In this document: in pieces, positions 21,807 through 33,186 of the stretch
Numbering within the stretch: the first letter of the stretch is position 1
Layout: every line of letters begins with the position of its first letter
Origin: Chytridium lagenaria
Taxonomy: Eukaryota; Chytridiomycota; Chytridiomycetes; Chytridiales; Chytridiaceae
Assembly (NCBI GenBank): GCA_025449115.1
Contig: JAHLKC010000003.1
Span: 124,001-188,000, forward strand
Reading direction: 5' to 3'
Length of the DNA stretch: 64,000 nt
Position numbers and translations under genes: made by a program
Notes under the pieces: generated by a model
The model's database searches: none
Told to the model about the DNA's origin: nothing
Seen by the model: the letters and a program-made list of their open reading frames with translations, nothing else

Positions 21807-24350
21807 TTAAACAGTTACAGCTGCTGTGGCAGAACTTTCGGCAATTTCTGCATCGTGAATTTCCCTTGCGACTTCAACATCATGTCTTCCTTTCTCGGGG
21901 TCGAGATACCTGTATTCAATATGACGGTTTAGAAAACATCGGATATTGTAGTGGAAATGCACATAAGTTTTGTTCAAAAATTAAAGATGCAAGAAAGAGA
22001 CTTACCACATGCAGAAAACCGGCAACACCAGCATTACAAACAAGAAAAAGAATGAATACCGCATCTGATGTGTCGCATCCGTGATCGCCCCAACAATCAA
22101 AGGTCCAAACCACGAACTTCCCTTATCCGTGATTGAATAAAGTGCAAAAAATTCACTCTCCTGTCCGACCGGCAAAAGCTCACTAAACTGCACACGACAG
22201 AAACTTTGAAGAGCGCCAAGAAGACAGCCATAGTAAATACCAGCTGGGAAGAGTTCCCATTTGTGGCGCATACCAAAGGGTGCAAAGAGACCAAGGATGC
22301 CGTACATGGGGAGGGCGGTCATGAGACTGAGGAGGAGGAGAATCATGGCACGGGTGGACCAGCGATAACGCTGTTGGAATTTGAGCCATAGGTAGTTGCC
22401 GCCGGCAGCTGTGAGAGGGGCAGCGATGGCAATGGGAACGATCTCGGAACTCGTGAAACCAAGTTCGTTCTTAGTATTTCAATAAAGATTAGAGATGATC
22501 CGAAATACGTAAATCAAAGGAAGAAACCAGAAAGGAAGAAAAACATAAAATAAAAAACAAGATATTATGAAAGATGAAGACCTAATAGTATAAAAAAGAG
22601 AAAAAAAAGGAGAAAAACAACGGAAAATATATCACTGTGCGAAAGAATAGTCACGGATCCAACTGTAGTAAGCGCGTCCGAAAGCAAAAACCACGCCACA
22701 AGAAACAAAAAAGTATTCGGAAGCTTCCTAGCTCTCTTCACGGTATCCAACCTCTTCCAACTGTAGAAAAAGTAGCTTTCCCCTTTGGGCAACGGCGGTC
22801 CTGGTCGTGCCCGCATATTTTACGGATAGTACGCTCCAATAAGCGTCCACAATCCGTCACAGCTACACCATCTGTTGAGCATACTCCAACACCAGCATTC
22901 CAAATGAAAATCCACTGGTGGCCAGAGTAGAATTCGCTGGAACCGTAGCGGTGATCAGGAAGGAAGCACCGGCGAGAGCGAAACAACCGATGGCGCCGAG
23001 GTAGCCGAGGATCTGGAGTAGGCGGAAATGGCGTTGCAGACGGTTTCGATGGGTTGTCGCGGGCTTTGCGGTCAGGTGGGTGCGAGTGGTCACATACCAA
23101 TGTGTCCTGCATATAAAGGACTGAAAGAATTAGTATGTGATTTTGCTATGTTAATAATTAAAGCTTAACTTACTGTATGCATCGTAAAATACGTATGATG
23201 CACCAAGACTGATGTTTGCCATAACCATAAGGAATGAGCCAAAGGCAACCAAGCTGAATAATTAAAAAGTTTAGAATAATGCGAATGATAAAATGCGAGG
23301 TAAGCCCCGAAATTACAGCAAAAGGCCACCTGAACTTCTGATCAACAAGAAAGCCAAGCAGAAGACTCCACTTGCAACCATAAATCCGATCATAAACCTC
23401 TTCCTCCAGAATCCATGATCAGCGAGAGCTCCTAAACTCACAAAAATGATGGCCTGCAACAGCACAGACGCCGCTGTAGTATAAAGCGCAAAACTGGATA
23501 CATCAATCCAAGCTCCAGCAACTTGAACAACACAACGGTATCCAGCTTGAGTGTAATCACACTGCTTGGACAAATCGTCGGCAACCCTTCCGTTGCCAGC
23601 AGCAAGGCCTTGTAAGATCAACGGAATGAGTGCAGTCATTCCAACGACGACGATCGGCTCAAAAGCCCACGAGTAAACGTAAAAAGCCTTGAGTTCTTCT
23701 TTGGAAAGCGGCGGATGATCGTCGTTAGGGTATGCCGCATCGACCTCCGCATGCGTAGGCCCATGACGAAGATGCATCAACTTTAGATCTTCAGCCGGCT
23801 CCTCCTCAGTCTCCACTATGCCTTCCTTTTGATCACCAGACTTGCTTTCCACATCCCCTTCTTTCGGACGGCGGAACCTAAATCCAAACGGCTTCCTGTC
23901 GTCTCGACCGCTCCCTGACCACGGTGAGCGTTTCTGGGCTCCACTAACGATGGGAGCTGCAGAATCTGCAAGGGAGATACTTGCTTGAGATGAATGGAGA
24001 GTCGCAACGTCTGATGGCTTGGCTGAAAACTTGCGTTGTTGCTCCGACGCTAGACCAGTCCATCCTGCACTGGCTTCATCATGGTCAGTTTCGGGCAGCG
24101 TTACTGTGGATGCTGTGATGGCGAGGACAGCGATATCATCTTCCTTGGCGTCGCTGCCTTCTCTGGAGCGGGACGTGCTTGATGGCATTGTGGTCGACAT
24201 TTCTATCATGCTGGGAGCGTCTTGGTTTTGTTGATCTTGGGCATGGCCGATAGATGTGCTTAATATGGTATCGTCGGTAGAGAGAGGCCTCGCAGGAGGT
24301 ACGAAAGGCGCATCACCCGTCGTCGAATCCTGTGGCTTCTCACCACTCAT
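21807..24350 (-). CDS. ATG22: Vacuolar amino-acid effluxer ATG22 (MFS-type)
   Basis: This multi-pass vacuolar membrane protein exports amino acids released by autophagic breakdown. I chose ATG 24350 (MSGEKPQDSTTGDAPFVPP). A roughly 190-residue disordered N-terminus leads to the family signature LSKEELKAFYVYSWAFEPIV, then helices with DYTQAGYRCVV, GALADHG..RKR and repeated hydrophobic segments across several introns. Near the end are FELLPVG-type ELLPVGQESEFFALYSITDK and GSSWFGPLIVGAITDATHQ, which are ATG22 hallmarks. The last exon ends EIAESSATAAVTV with TAA at 21807-21809. Reading upstream of 24350 stays open but runs through two tRNA genes, so that extension is not coding. No frame break is needed in the parts checked. 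Confidence 0.9.
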
Positions 24351-24472
24351 TGATGGGCTTTTAAACTTTTGGCGTTGAGAAAAAAAAATATACGGTTTCG
24401 AAGAAAAAGACACGGTATCGAAGAAAAAAGCGCACAAACTCAACGAAATGGTAAAAGAAAAAAAACAAAAAA

Positions 24473-24545
24473 TGCCTCCGCCCGGAGTTGAACCGGGGAT
24501 CTTCACATTACAAGTGTGACGCCTTAACCACTTAGCTACAAAGGC
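24473..24545 (-). tRNA. tRNA-Thr (anticodon TGT)
   Basis: The minus strand folds as a complete 73-nt cloverleaf. The acceptor strands GCCTTTG / CGGAGGC pair with G-T pairs, followed by discriminator A. The D-arm contains AGTGGTTAA. The anticodon stem TCACA/TGTGA frames the loop CTTGTAA, and the T-arm is CCCGG-TTCAACT-CCGGG. The anticodon at positions 34-36 is TGT, so threonine. There is no intron. It lies 123 bases upstream of the ATG22 start codon and 7 bases from the next tRNA. Confidence 0.9.
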
Positions 24546-24552
24546 ATGGGGA

Positions 24553-24646
24553 TTCTCCTGGTCGGGATCGAACCGACGACCATTGACTGGCATGAAGGCG
24601 CGGTACCCACATAAGATCAATGCTCTACCAGCTGAGCTACAGGAGA
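24553..24646 (-). tRNA. tRNA-Ile (anticodon TAT) with intron
   Basis: The minus strand gives acceptor TCTCCTG / CAGGAGA with discriminator A, D-arm GCTC-AGCTGGTA-GAGC, anticodon stem TTGAT/GTCAA and T-arm GTCGG-TTCGATC-CCGAC. The anticodon loop starts CTTATG and is interrupted by about 21 bases before the stem closes, so the gene is 94 nt and the mature tRNA about 73 nt. U33 followed by TAT gives an isoleucine UAU anticodon. Introns just 3' of the anticodon are the eukaryotic rule, and this isoacceptor often carries one. Confidence 0.85.
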
Positions 24647-24963
24647 TGGTTAGATATTCGGTTTTTTTCAATGGCCCTACTAGTACCAAAGGCGTACCCC
24701 CAATTTCCATATCAACAATCCTGACGCTCCCTTTAATGCCGTTGATGTTGTGAAGTAAACAATAAAGTGCAACAGTACTCACCAGTGAACTGCTTCCCTC
24801 TCACTAGCAATCTGCGCAGCAGTCTATCGAAAAAACGATGCACTCTCTTCGGTTCCAAACCATTCGATCCTGGTTCTAAAAATTCAGTGAAATTCGTTCG
24901 GAGCTTGATTCACTCCCTCACTCACAGTACCACACACTTCACACCTTCCAATCTGCGGCAAAG
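24647..24963. other. Divergent region between tRNAs and the FYVE gene
   Basis: This holds the tRNA-Ile upstream flank and the FYVE-gene promoter, with a CT-rich leader just before ATG 24964. No conserved coding content is visible. Internal A and B boxes of the tRNAs would serve as their promoters. Confidence 0.5.
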
Positions 24964-25231
24964 ATGGTTGTCGAAGAATCCTTAGAGTGTGCATCATCAA
25001 CCCACATTGAAAACATCAAGCCGAGGAAGAAGAAGAATGGCTCCATCTCTTCTCTCAAGACATCCATTGCCAGTCTAGAGTCCGAAAAGAAGATTCTGCA
25101 GGGAAAGTTAGAGAGTGAGCTGGCAAAGAATAAGGTGGCTGGAGAACTGCTTAAGATACTCAAGCGACAGGTCATGGATCATGAAGAAACGATGGCTGAA
25201 AAGGTCTTTTGTTGCTTATTTTTATACTGCC

Positions 25232-25263
<32 letters not shown>

Positions 25264-26557
25264 GTACTGTTATCAGTTGGTTGTCGTACTCGACTCCTTA
25301 CCGTTTTGAAATATCTGTGCTGTCGGATCATAGCAAGCGCATTACGAAAAAGTGATTGCAACTTTGGGACGCAAGGAGGAAGGATATGACGAGTTAGAGG
25401 AGGCTAAAGTCGATGTCAAGAGCAAGAATCTGGGGGACACGAATTCTCCACCTTCAGTAATACCGCCTCCCACAACAGCAATAATGATGGGTACGCCAAC
25501 TGCATTATCTACTGCATCGTTTGAGACCATGAATGGGACTCGCACGTCACAGCCAGAGATGTTGGCTGTGGATTCCACCATCATCACGGGAACCGAAAGT
25601 AACAACATGGCGAGTCTAGTCGCGGCCAGCATGGACGAAAAAGTCCGCGCCACCCAGTCTCTCGTCTGCAGTCTTCAAGAATCCGTAAATACTTTGACGT
25701 CGCGCTGTCAGGACCTGGAGACTCTCGTTTCGAATTCTTCAGAAAAAGAAGAGCAACTCAAAGATGACCTTCAACTTCAGGCCGCTCGGTTGGGTCAAGT
25801 TTTGAAAGTGGCTCAGGAGGGAGAGTCTCAGCTTTTAGAGGCTCGCGAGGAAGTAGAGCGACTCCGCGCGCTCGTCAATTTTTCTGATGAACGAATGAAG
25901 GGATTTAGTTTGTTAGAGGAGCGTGTGGGCGAGCTGCAAACTCTAAATCAGGAAAAGGATGTCAGGATTGAGGAGGGGAATCGAAAGTTGGAGGAAATGG
26001 AGACTCGCATGACAGAAATTATTAAACACTTAAAGCATTGGAGCATTGCTCCGGATGGTGGGTACCGATCGCGATGTGTTTCGCGGCCCTTTATCTTTTA
26101 AAAAACCCTCGCTTACTTGTTTCTATCGTGTTTCCTTTTCTTTAGTAGATCATTTACTCTTTGATCGAGGTCACTGGGTGCCAAACAACCAGCGGCCAAT
26201 GTGTGCTGAATCGACTTGCGAAGTGAAATTCTCGGTTTTTCACAGACGCCATCACTGCAGGAGGTACGATAGCCTAAAAGTTTTTTCTTCCTTCGCCCTC
26301 GATGATATGGTGTTTCTTTCTTCACAATTCAATTATTTCGAATACATACATATTCATTTATTCGTTAAAGATGCGGCGAGATATTTTGCTCCTCTCATGC
26401 TTCGAAAATGGCGCATCTGTCAGTGGCAGATCGCCGTTTCAGATCTGACGGAATCGAAGCCAAAGTCTGCGATCTTTGTTTTGAAGCGACAGAGGTATTG
26501 ATCAAATCACGCGGTATTTTAATCTGTCTTAGGGCATACACATTGCGCGTGATTTAG
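24964..26557 (+). CDS. Coiled-coil FYVE-finger protein
   Basis: ATG 24964 opens MVVEESLECASSTHIEN. A short coiled coil follows (SLKTSIASLESEKKILQGKL), then an intron containing a 28-base T-run (25236-25263). The next exon gives a Thr/Ser-rich linker and a long heptad-rich coiled coil to about 26050 (LLEAREEVERLRALV and similar). A second intron leads to a C-terminal zinc finger: WVPNNQRPMC, FSVFHRRHHCRR split by an intron, CGEIFCSSH and KVCDLCFE. The R-HHCR-CG core defines a FYVE domain, which binds PI3P on endosomes, and a coiled coil plus FYVE is the plan of endosome-tethering proteins. The ligands R-HHCR and Cys pairs are present. The ending after LCFEATE is uncertain (TAG at 26555-26557). 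The exact orthologue is not clear. Confidence 0.82.
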
Positions 26558-26927
26558 GTTTAACTATGTAAATGTTTGAAAGATGCTCAATGTGATCCCT
26601 TCCTTTCCTTATATCTGATGCACATGCTTTAAAGTGTAAATAAAAAAGATCAAAGCAAATGATGGATACGTTTAAAGCGGCGTCGAATTTAGAAAAGCAA
26701 GAAAAGGGCAAAGAAAGCAAGACGATGAAAGACGGTGAAAGAAAGCATTTTTTAAAAAAAATACTATGGTAGTTCGAAGGTTAATATAAGAGATGGATAG
26801 ATAAGAGATGGATAGAAAGAGAGCGGAAGCAATGATGGAAGGCAGAAGAAAACAAGAAACGATTGATAAAGACGAGATATACCCAAAGACGCTAATACAT
26901 AAGGTTTTAAAGGCACTATAAGACGTT
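26558..26927. other. Convergent intergenic region with a short direct repeat
   Basis: AT-rich 3' flank between the FYVE gene and the FMO gene. A 15-base unit AAGAGATGGATAGAT/A occurs twice in tandem at about 26788-26818. No gene is supported. Confidence 0.5.
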
Positions 26928-29491
26928 TTAGTTTTCACCATCAGCCTTGGCTTCATCTCTTAATTTTGCCACCGCCTGATAGCCAACCTACAGGCAATTG
27001 ATGAAAACGGGGAAAATGCGGTTAGAGCACAATTACGAAAACCGCACAGCATCATTAAAAAGGAAAACAGATAACTAACCATTTTACGGAAATCGTATCC
27101 CGCACATGCAGCCCCAATTGCATCCTCTGCACCCTCCCACTTTCCAGGTCCTTCTAAACGATACTGGAACGGTACAGCAGGTCCAAACGTAACCTGCGCA
27201 GCCAAAAGCCACTGACTTTTCCAAAGCTTCCACAAATCTGGCTTGCATCCAACAACTTCAGCCAATTCATCCATGTAGCCGACATAGTCCACTTGAATAG
27301 TGTGTCTGTCTCTCGCGATATAGTTGGGATCACTCAAAGCCTTATCGACGGCTGTAGACATTTCGTCAGATGAAGGAAGTGGTGGACCTTCACCGGAAAA
27401 GACGCGGGCAACCCATCGAGACTGCATCTCAGCGACGGGCATGATTGCACCAGTGGGCTGGGCGAGGCCGACAAATGCAATATTTTTGTGGTGGAGTGGA
27501 AAAACGTTTTTGTACAAGCGAACGCGGTTAGAAGTGGGAGAGGTACTGGATGCTGTTGAAGGAGTAGGGGAGGCATCGCGAGATGAAGATGTCGAAGCGG
27601 AGTCGTGATCTTGTCCGAGGATTGCTCGAGAATCAAGGAAAGGATGCTCAATCCTATAGCCTGTGCAATAGACCACATGGTCAACGTCTTCAGTGGTCCC
27701 GTCCTCGAATTCCACTCGCTGCCCAGACACAAATTTAGAGATGTTAGGGCGGACAATAATCTTTCCCGCTCCAATGCGGTCAAGAACTTCAGAGTTGATG
27801 GTGCGATGAGCGTCAAGGAGACTGTGCTCGGGTTTTAAGCCAAACTTTTCAATATTTCCGTTTTGAAGACGCATCAAAGTCTCTACGGCAAAATTAAGAA
27901 CGGTTTTCGGCAAGGCAGATGATGCCCTGGAAGACAGATGGTCTGTGGGAAGACCAAAGAGGGTGAATCGTGGGAGGACCCAAGTTCCAGATCTCGAAGA
28001 AAGAATGACTTGCCGAGCGTGATATGAAAGCTCCGCGGCAAGATCCATTCCCGAATTTCCAACGCCGATGATAAGAACTCTTGCGTCCTTGTATGGATAC
28101 GGACTGCATGAGTACGTGTTAATAAATCAATAACTGCAACTCTAAAACTCACACTCGATAAGAATGAGAATGCAGCATGCCTCCCCGGAATTTTTCCACA
28201 CCTGCAAAGTCAGGGAGACGAGGCTTCCAATGATGACCGGTAGCGACAATCACATAGTCAAAGGTTTCAGCTTTTGATTTAATAACCGGCATCCGTGCAT
28301 CTCCCACTAGGCCACCAAAAAACACGTCCCCAGGTACGTTCGGCGTGAACTGAACGGTTGTAGCTCCATCCAAAGCAGGAAAAACACTCCCCGGCGATCC
28401 AGGAATTCCCCGCATAACAGGTGATGAAGGCACAATGTCGTATCCATGCACGGGGGGTCCCGTCATCAAAGGGTTGTTTTCGTCCTCGTTTGGAACAGGG
28501 GAGCGTCCACGAGATCTGGGACTATCAGGCGACATTCCCCGTGCAAATCTTGCCGGAGACATATTTCTTCTGTCCAGCGGCGATGTTGAACCCATCGGAG
28601 AACTGCTTCTCATCGCGGGAGAAAGTCCTCTTGATCCTCCAGGTCCCGGAGCATTCCGCCGTCTACACTTTTGGGTCACAACCTCCCATCGTCCCGTGTG
28701 TACTCCATTTGAATCGATTTCAGGGGAGACGGAAACGACTTTGCGGTTGAACTTAATGTACTTGCGAAGGTTGAAGTTATCACAGTACATGTTGAGGTAC
28801 TTGGCAACGAATCTGTGCGGCAGGAAGGCAGGCCAGTCTGATAAAGTGAGGTCTTAATTCTACTTCGACAAAAAGCATTTCCAAACCTTTTGGGACAGGA
28901 AAGTCTGAATATGACATCTACAAAAAAACAATAAAGTCAACACCATACATCTCTGAAAACAGAGGGGGCCGGGGCTGCTTACCATTCTGCACAAGAGAAA
29001 TGTTAGTTTTCCATACGCTATACCAGTCATGCCGAACAGGACGCATGCATGCTTAATTAAAACAAAAGAGAATAGAAGAGACATACTCTTTGCTTGTATT
29101 CATTACTGCAGACTGATAGACTGACGAATGAGCATCCTCTCCAGTTGTAGGGTCCTTCGATGGCACATACCGCCACAGACCACCGACATGCGGCTCTGCC
29201 TCAAAGCACACAACATCTAATCCTTTCTCTCTGCACTCCTTGATGCTTGCAAGACCAGAGGCACCTACGATCCAATGGCATTTATTAGCATGGCATGCCA
29301 GTGGACAACCACAAGCCGTCAAAAAGCAGAGAAAGACAGCCTTCGGTTCATTTTCCAATACCCCATTCAACGAAAGAAGTGAGAGAATGAATTCTTAAGA
29401 GGCTTTCAGGATGAATGCATACCAGCTCCAATGATGGCCACCCTCTTGCGCTGTGGTTCTACGGCTCCAGCTGATGATGTAGTGACGACAT
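26928..29491 (-). CDS. Flavin-containing monooxygenase (FMO family) with large insertion
   Basis: The enzyme uses FAD and NADPH to oxygenate soft nucleophiles (N, S). The FAD motif VAIIGAG|ASGLASIKECREKG is split by an intron near 29428-29262, followed by VCFEAEPHVGGLWRY and SSVYQSAVMNTSKE. The FMO signature region FRGGMLHSHSYR lies near 28150-28190, and the NADPH motif IIGVGNSGMDLAAELS is near 28030-28080. Later come HVVYCTGYRIEHPF and NIAFVGLAQPTG. The last exon ends KLRDEAKADGEN with TAA at 26928-26930. Between WEVVTQK and YVIVATGHH about 120 residues rich in Ser, Pro, Arg and Gly are inserted, and a second Ser/Thr-rich insert sits near 27540-27600. No in-frame ATG is certain. 29491 is the nearest and needs a one-base change. 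Confidence 0.88.
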
Positions 29492-29551
29492 TGATGGTTT
29501 TGAACCAACTTGTACAACCTTTAAAGACGAATATACTTTTGTCCCATCGAA

Positions 29552-30224
29552 ATGCCTGCACCCAACCAGTATCAGGGCAAGAGGACCTGCTGGGTCTGCG
29601 ACAGCAGCGCTACAAATGCTTGCGGATCATGCAAGATTGCGAAATACTGCTCTGTGGAGTGTCAGAAAAAAGACTGGTTTATCCACAAGAGATTCTGCGG
29701 TGCTCTCGCGCGTATGCCACCCGTTGTTCCTAACACGATTTTGGGAATGCTCTTGCCTGAGGTTGGGGAGAATTTAGAGTTCATTCGAGTACCTGTCTGT
29801 CGAAAGGTTACGAACTCTGGCCTTTACAATGATTTTCTGGATGTTACGTCGCAATATACCTGAGGACAGGGAAGATCCGTGTTTGACGCTGTCCCCGTCA
29901 GAAAACGACGCTTGAAGCGCACTATACAGATTAGCTATAGAGACAGCTTTCTCAAACGACGGCTCCAAAATCAACAGCTGTGTGTCCAAGCTTACAAACG
30001 GGAAGAATAGGCTTCCATGGTGTGGACCCATTATAGTTGTCGAATTTGAGAATATCTGCTTGCCGAATGAGACTTATGAAGACTTTCGCCCTGAAAACAT
30101 CGTCGATGTTATCGATATTTTTGGAGCATACAGCCTTTTACTTTTGCGTGATTGTAAAGATCGTTATTGCCAATTTGCATTCTCTCGAAGCGACGCACAT
30201 ACATATTCGCCTATCCCGGAGTAG
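29552..30224 (+). CDS. MYND-finger protein, function unknown
   Basis: ATG 29552 starts MPAPNQYQGKRT, directly followed by a MYND zinc finger: CWVCDSS, CGSCKIAKYCSVECQKKDW and HKRFCG. All eight zinc ligands are visible in one exon. MYND fingers bind zinc and mediate protein contacts. The rest (LGMLLPEVGENLEF, KLTNGKNRLPWCGPIIVVEF, YEDFRPENIVDVIDIFGAYS) matches no family I know. Frame changes occur near 29860 and 29910, so the C-terminus (TAG 30222-30224 in one frame, 30379-30381 in another) is uncertain. The start lies only about 60 bases from the divergent FMO start, and its leader overlaps the FMO leader. Confidence 0.68.
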
Positions 30225-30481
30225 TTGCCCATTGCTTTTTTTCCGCAAGAACCTCATCCCTTGCCGCGTCTTCCCGTATTCACTGCATCTGCTTTCATGC
30301 CTTCATACATTGGAGGTATCCCATCCTGCTGCTGCTCACGTTGCTAAAAATAAAATCCATGCAATCCCAGATGCTTTCTGAACTTTGTACATATTCTCGG
30401 ACCTGGACTTTGTAAATTGATTTTCCCAACAAAAAGGCATCCATTCCCACAAGAAAGCCGTTTGTTTGCTTATCGGCATCC

Positions 30482-32789
30482 ATGGAGGCATCGCCAACGG
30501 GCACACTTGGATTTTCTCGTCCAAGCCTTAACGGAGGACAGAGTTCAAATCCTCCATTCGGCTCTCGACCGTTCACTGACGAGGAGCGACTGGAAATCAA
30601 CAGGAAGCTTAAGCAATGTCTGGGATCAGAATACATGGCAAATCGGTCTGGCCCTGGCGGAGGTACTGTTTGAGTTAAAGCCGAAATGATTCCTATCAAT
30701 ATTAATTGGCTGCTCTTTTGCTAACTTATTTGCATCTGCTTCATTGTGTCATCTTATCCTTCCAAGGAAAGCTCACATATCTGGAGGGATATCGAGCCAT
30801 CAGTCTGGCTCACGAGATTTTCGGATTCGATGGGTGGTCGCATTCTATTTTAGAGACTTCTGTGGATTACGTAGGATTGCAGCCTTCATATAAACATATA
30901 GTGAGACAACTCTACCAGGTTGACATAAGGAAGGAGGTTCAGTCAGCGTCGGGATCTCAGTGATCATTCGAGTGACGCTGAAAGACGGTACATCCCATGA
31001 GGTAGCTTCAATTACGGATATTGATACTGATTAAATTACAGGATTTTGGATATGGAGCATGAAAATGCGCTAGCAAGTCCGCGGCTTTGAGAAGGTGAAG
31101 GTAAAAAAGTATTTGCTTACCAAAAAACTCACAGCAAAGAAAGAAGCTGTCACAGATGGGATTAAGCGAGCATTGAGGCGTTTGGGAACGCTCTTGGGAA
31201 TTGCCTTTATGATAAGATGCTTGAAGAAGATTTTAAGATTCCGGCCATTAAGGTATATTGCTCGTCTTTATTGGAAACTAAAAGCATGTGCAGCCTCTGC
31301 CTCTGGTCCGAGATGATCTTTACCGAGGGAAGAATTCTTCAAGCCTAACACAAAGCCGTCATCAGCGTCGCACCTTCCCCAGATTCCGTCACCGCATTCA
31401 CGTGCCGCCGCCTCCACCGCCCAGTTAATACAGGTTGTGACTTTTTATTAAATACGTCTAATTTTTTGCTAAACGAAGGCAACGAGTTGATGTTTGATAC
31501 TGTAGGAAACCCCATTCCTCTAAGCTATTTTAAAACTCATGAAATGATCATCCCAGGAATCTCGAAAACATTGATCCACGACTATAATGGAGCCTGAGAA
31601 ACCGTATGTTTACCCTTTAATCAATTATATAAGCGGCTGATTATGTTATCAGACTTTTGAATAAAGGTAAGGCTCAAACGATGGCCTGGACCTTCTCCTC
31701 CCACCATTTCCCCACGGAGATCCATGACTTTTTCGGCTTCAAGCAAATAAGCCAGATTCAAGCGATTCCCGATTCCGAACCCTTCTTCCGTTGGTCAAAA
31801 CAATGGTCGAAATCAAAGACCACCATCAAATCAACCGCAGGCTACATCATTAATCATCCTATCGATCAACACATTGTGCATCAACAATTAGGGAATCGCA
31901 GTTTGAATAATACAACACTATGCCGGAACCTCCGCCAACGGGTCGTACACAACACGTCAACCAACAACATGATACCACTTTCAAAACGCCATCCTCAGTA
32001 ACACCCACTACCACCAACACTCACCCTCTGGCGGTGAACAACAATGTACCTCCGCGACAACCGCCCCAGTACCCACAGAATCCCGATTACAGAGCCAACC
32101 TTTAGCCGCACTTCAATCCGTTCATACCGTTCAAGGTGATGCAGCTCAGAGGAGACCGAATGGAGCTCCCATGTCACGAGTCGCGAAGATAATCGAAGGA
32201 TATTACTTCCAGCTGGGTTTGAGGGAGGAAGTGTCGAAAGTCTCCGAGCGTGAATCGCGAGCCACAACCTCCTCAAATGCAGGGCAGCTCTATGCCGTCT
32301 TTAGACTGCTTCCGAGACTTTTAGACAGCAGACTAACTTTACGGCGCTCAGCCAACACCACAAGCAAATGGTATGAAGAGGTCATATACAAGGTGAGCTT
32401 TTATCATATTGTGGTTCACTTTACAGCTGCTGGCATTCCTTCGCTCAATTAACGTTTACTGTGTATGCATCACTAATCTTTTTCAGCGCGAGCGTTTCAA
32501 ACCCACCGTCAAAATACCCCAACCAAGCTCCCTTCCGCTCCCCACTTCAACCCGCAGCAAAGCAACAAAATCCCAATGCATCAACACCACGGCCAAGGTA
32601 CATTTCAAGAACCCCTCTCTCAATACATGACAACAACACAGGAACTCCACAACACCACGACGATCCGTCAAGCAACCCGTACATCAACAACATGCGAATG
32701 GTTTTAATGGGAATCAGCATGTTCGACCACCTCCACCCTTCTTTGGTTTGAATAATGGAGTCCATCGAAAAGACCAAACGGAAATTTGA
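30482..32789 (+). CDS. RAD52: Recombination mediator RAD52
   Basis: The protein anneals single strands and loads Rad51 in homologous recombination. Exon 1 (ATG 30482) ends SEYMANRSGPGGG. After an intron come LEGYRAISLAHEIFGFDGW and SHSILETSVDYV, then VIIRVTLKDGTSHE|DFGYG and KKEAVTDGIKRALR followed by FGNALGNCLYDK in a shifted frame. These form the conserved N-terminal annealing domain. The C-terminal half (31700-32789) is Gln/Pro/Asn-rich and ends RPPPPFFGLNNGVHRKD before TGA, as expected for the disordered Rad51/RPA-binding tail. One-base frame changes are needed near 30940, 31080, 31190 and several places in the tail, so this is either an indel-rich assembly or a decaying copy. The conserved blocks read without internal substitution damage, which favours the former. 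Confidence 0.84.
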
Positions 32790-33186
32790 ATAAATTCGGA
32801 CATCTGTGAATTGAACTTTGAACATGAGTAGCCGGACGACGAGGTCCCAGACGCCAAAGCGTATGTTTGTGAATGATGGTAAGGGCATAAATGGTTGAGG
32901 TAATGGTTTGCGGGCTGAATTTTAGGTGTGGTGACGGTATGGGGTTGAATGTTCTTGATAATTGTGCCTGTCTCATTCAAGTAGACAGTTACCACTTTGC
33001 TTGCATCCACTGTTTTATACAAAGACTTTGAAAACTTAAATTTAATGGACCTTTTAAAACATTCACCTCGCAATGGACTCCATGGGATCGCGCGTTTGAC
33101 TCATCCCCATTTCAACAGAGAACTCTGCCCCCATCGAAATCTCAAGCTCGCATCTGCTTCTCGCAACCATCAAGCCCATCCTCACG
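32790..33186. other. Intergenic region between RAD52 and RCC1
   Basis: This 397-base spacer precedes the RCC1 start. A 119-codon minus-strand frame crosses it and runs antisense into the RAD52 tail, but it shows no conserved content, so it is not called. Confidence 0.45.

Noticed and set aside
24351..24782. N-terminal extension of ATG22 (open frame to 24782)
   Set aside because: The extension reads straight through two well-folded tRNA genes. The ATG at 24350 gives a normal disordered N-terminus.
32714..33073. 119-codon minus-strand frame
   Set aside because: It overlaps the RAD52 tail in antisense and the spacer, with low-complexity content only.
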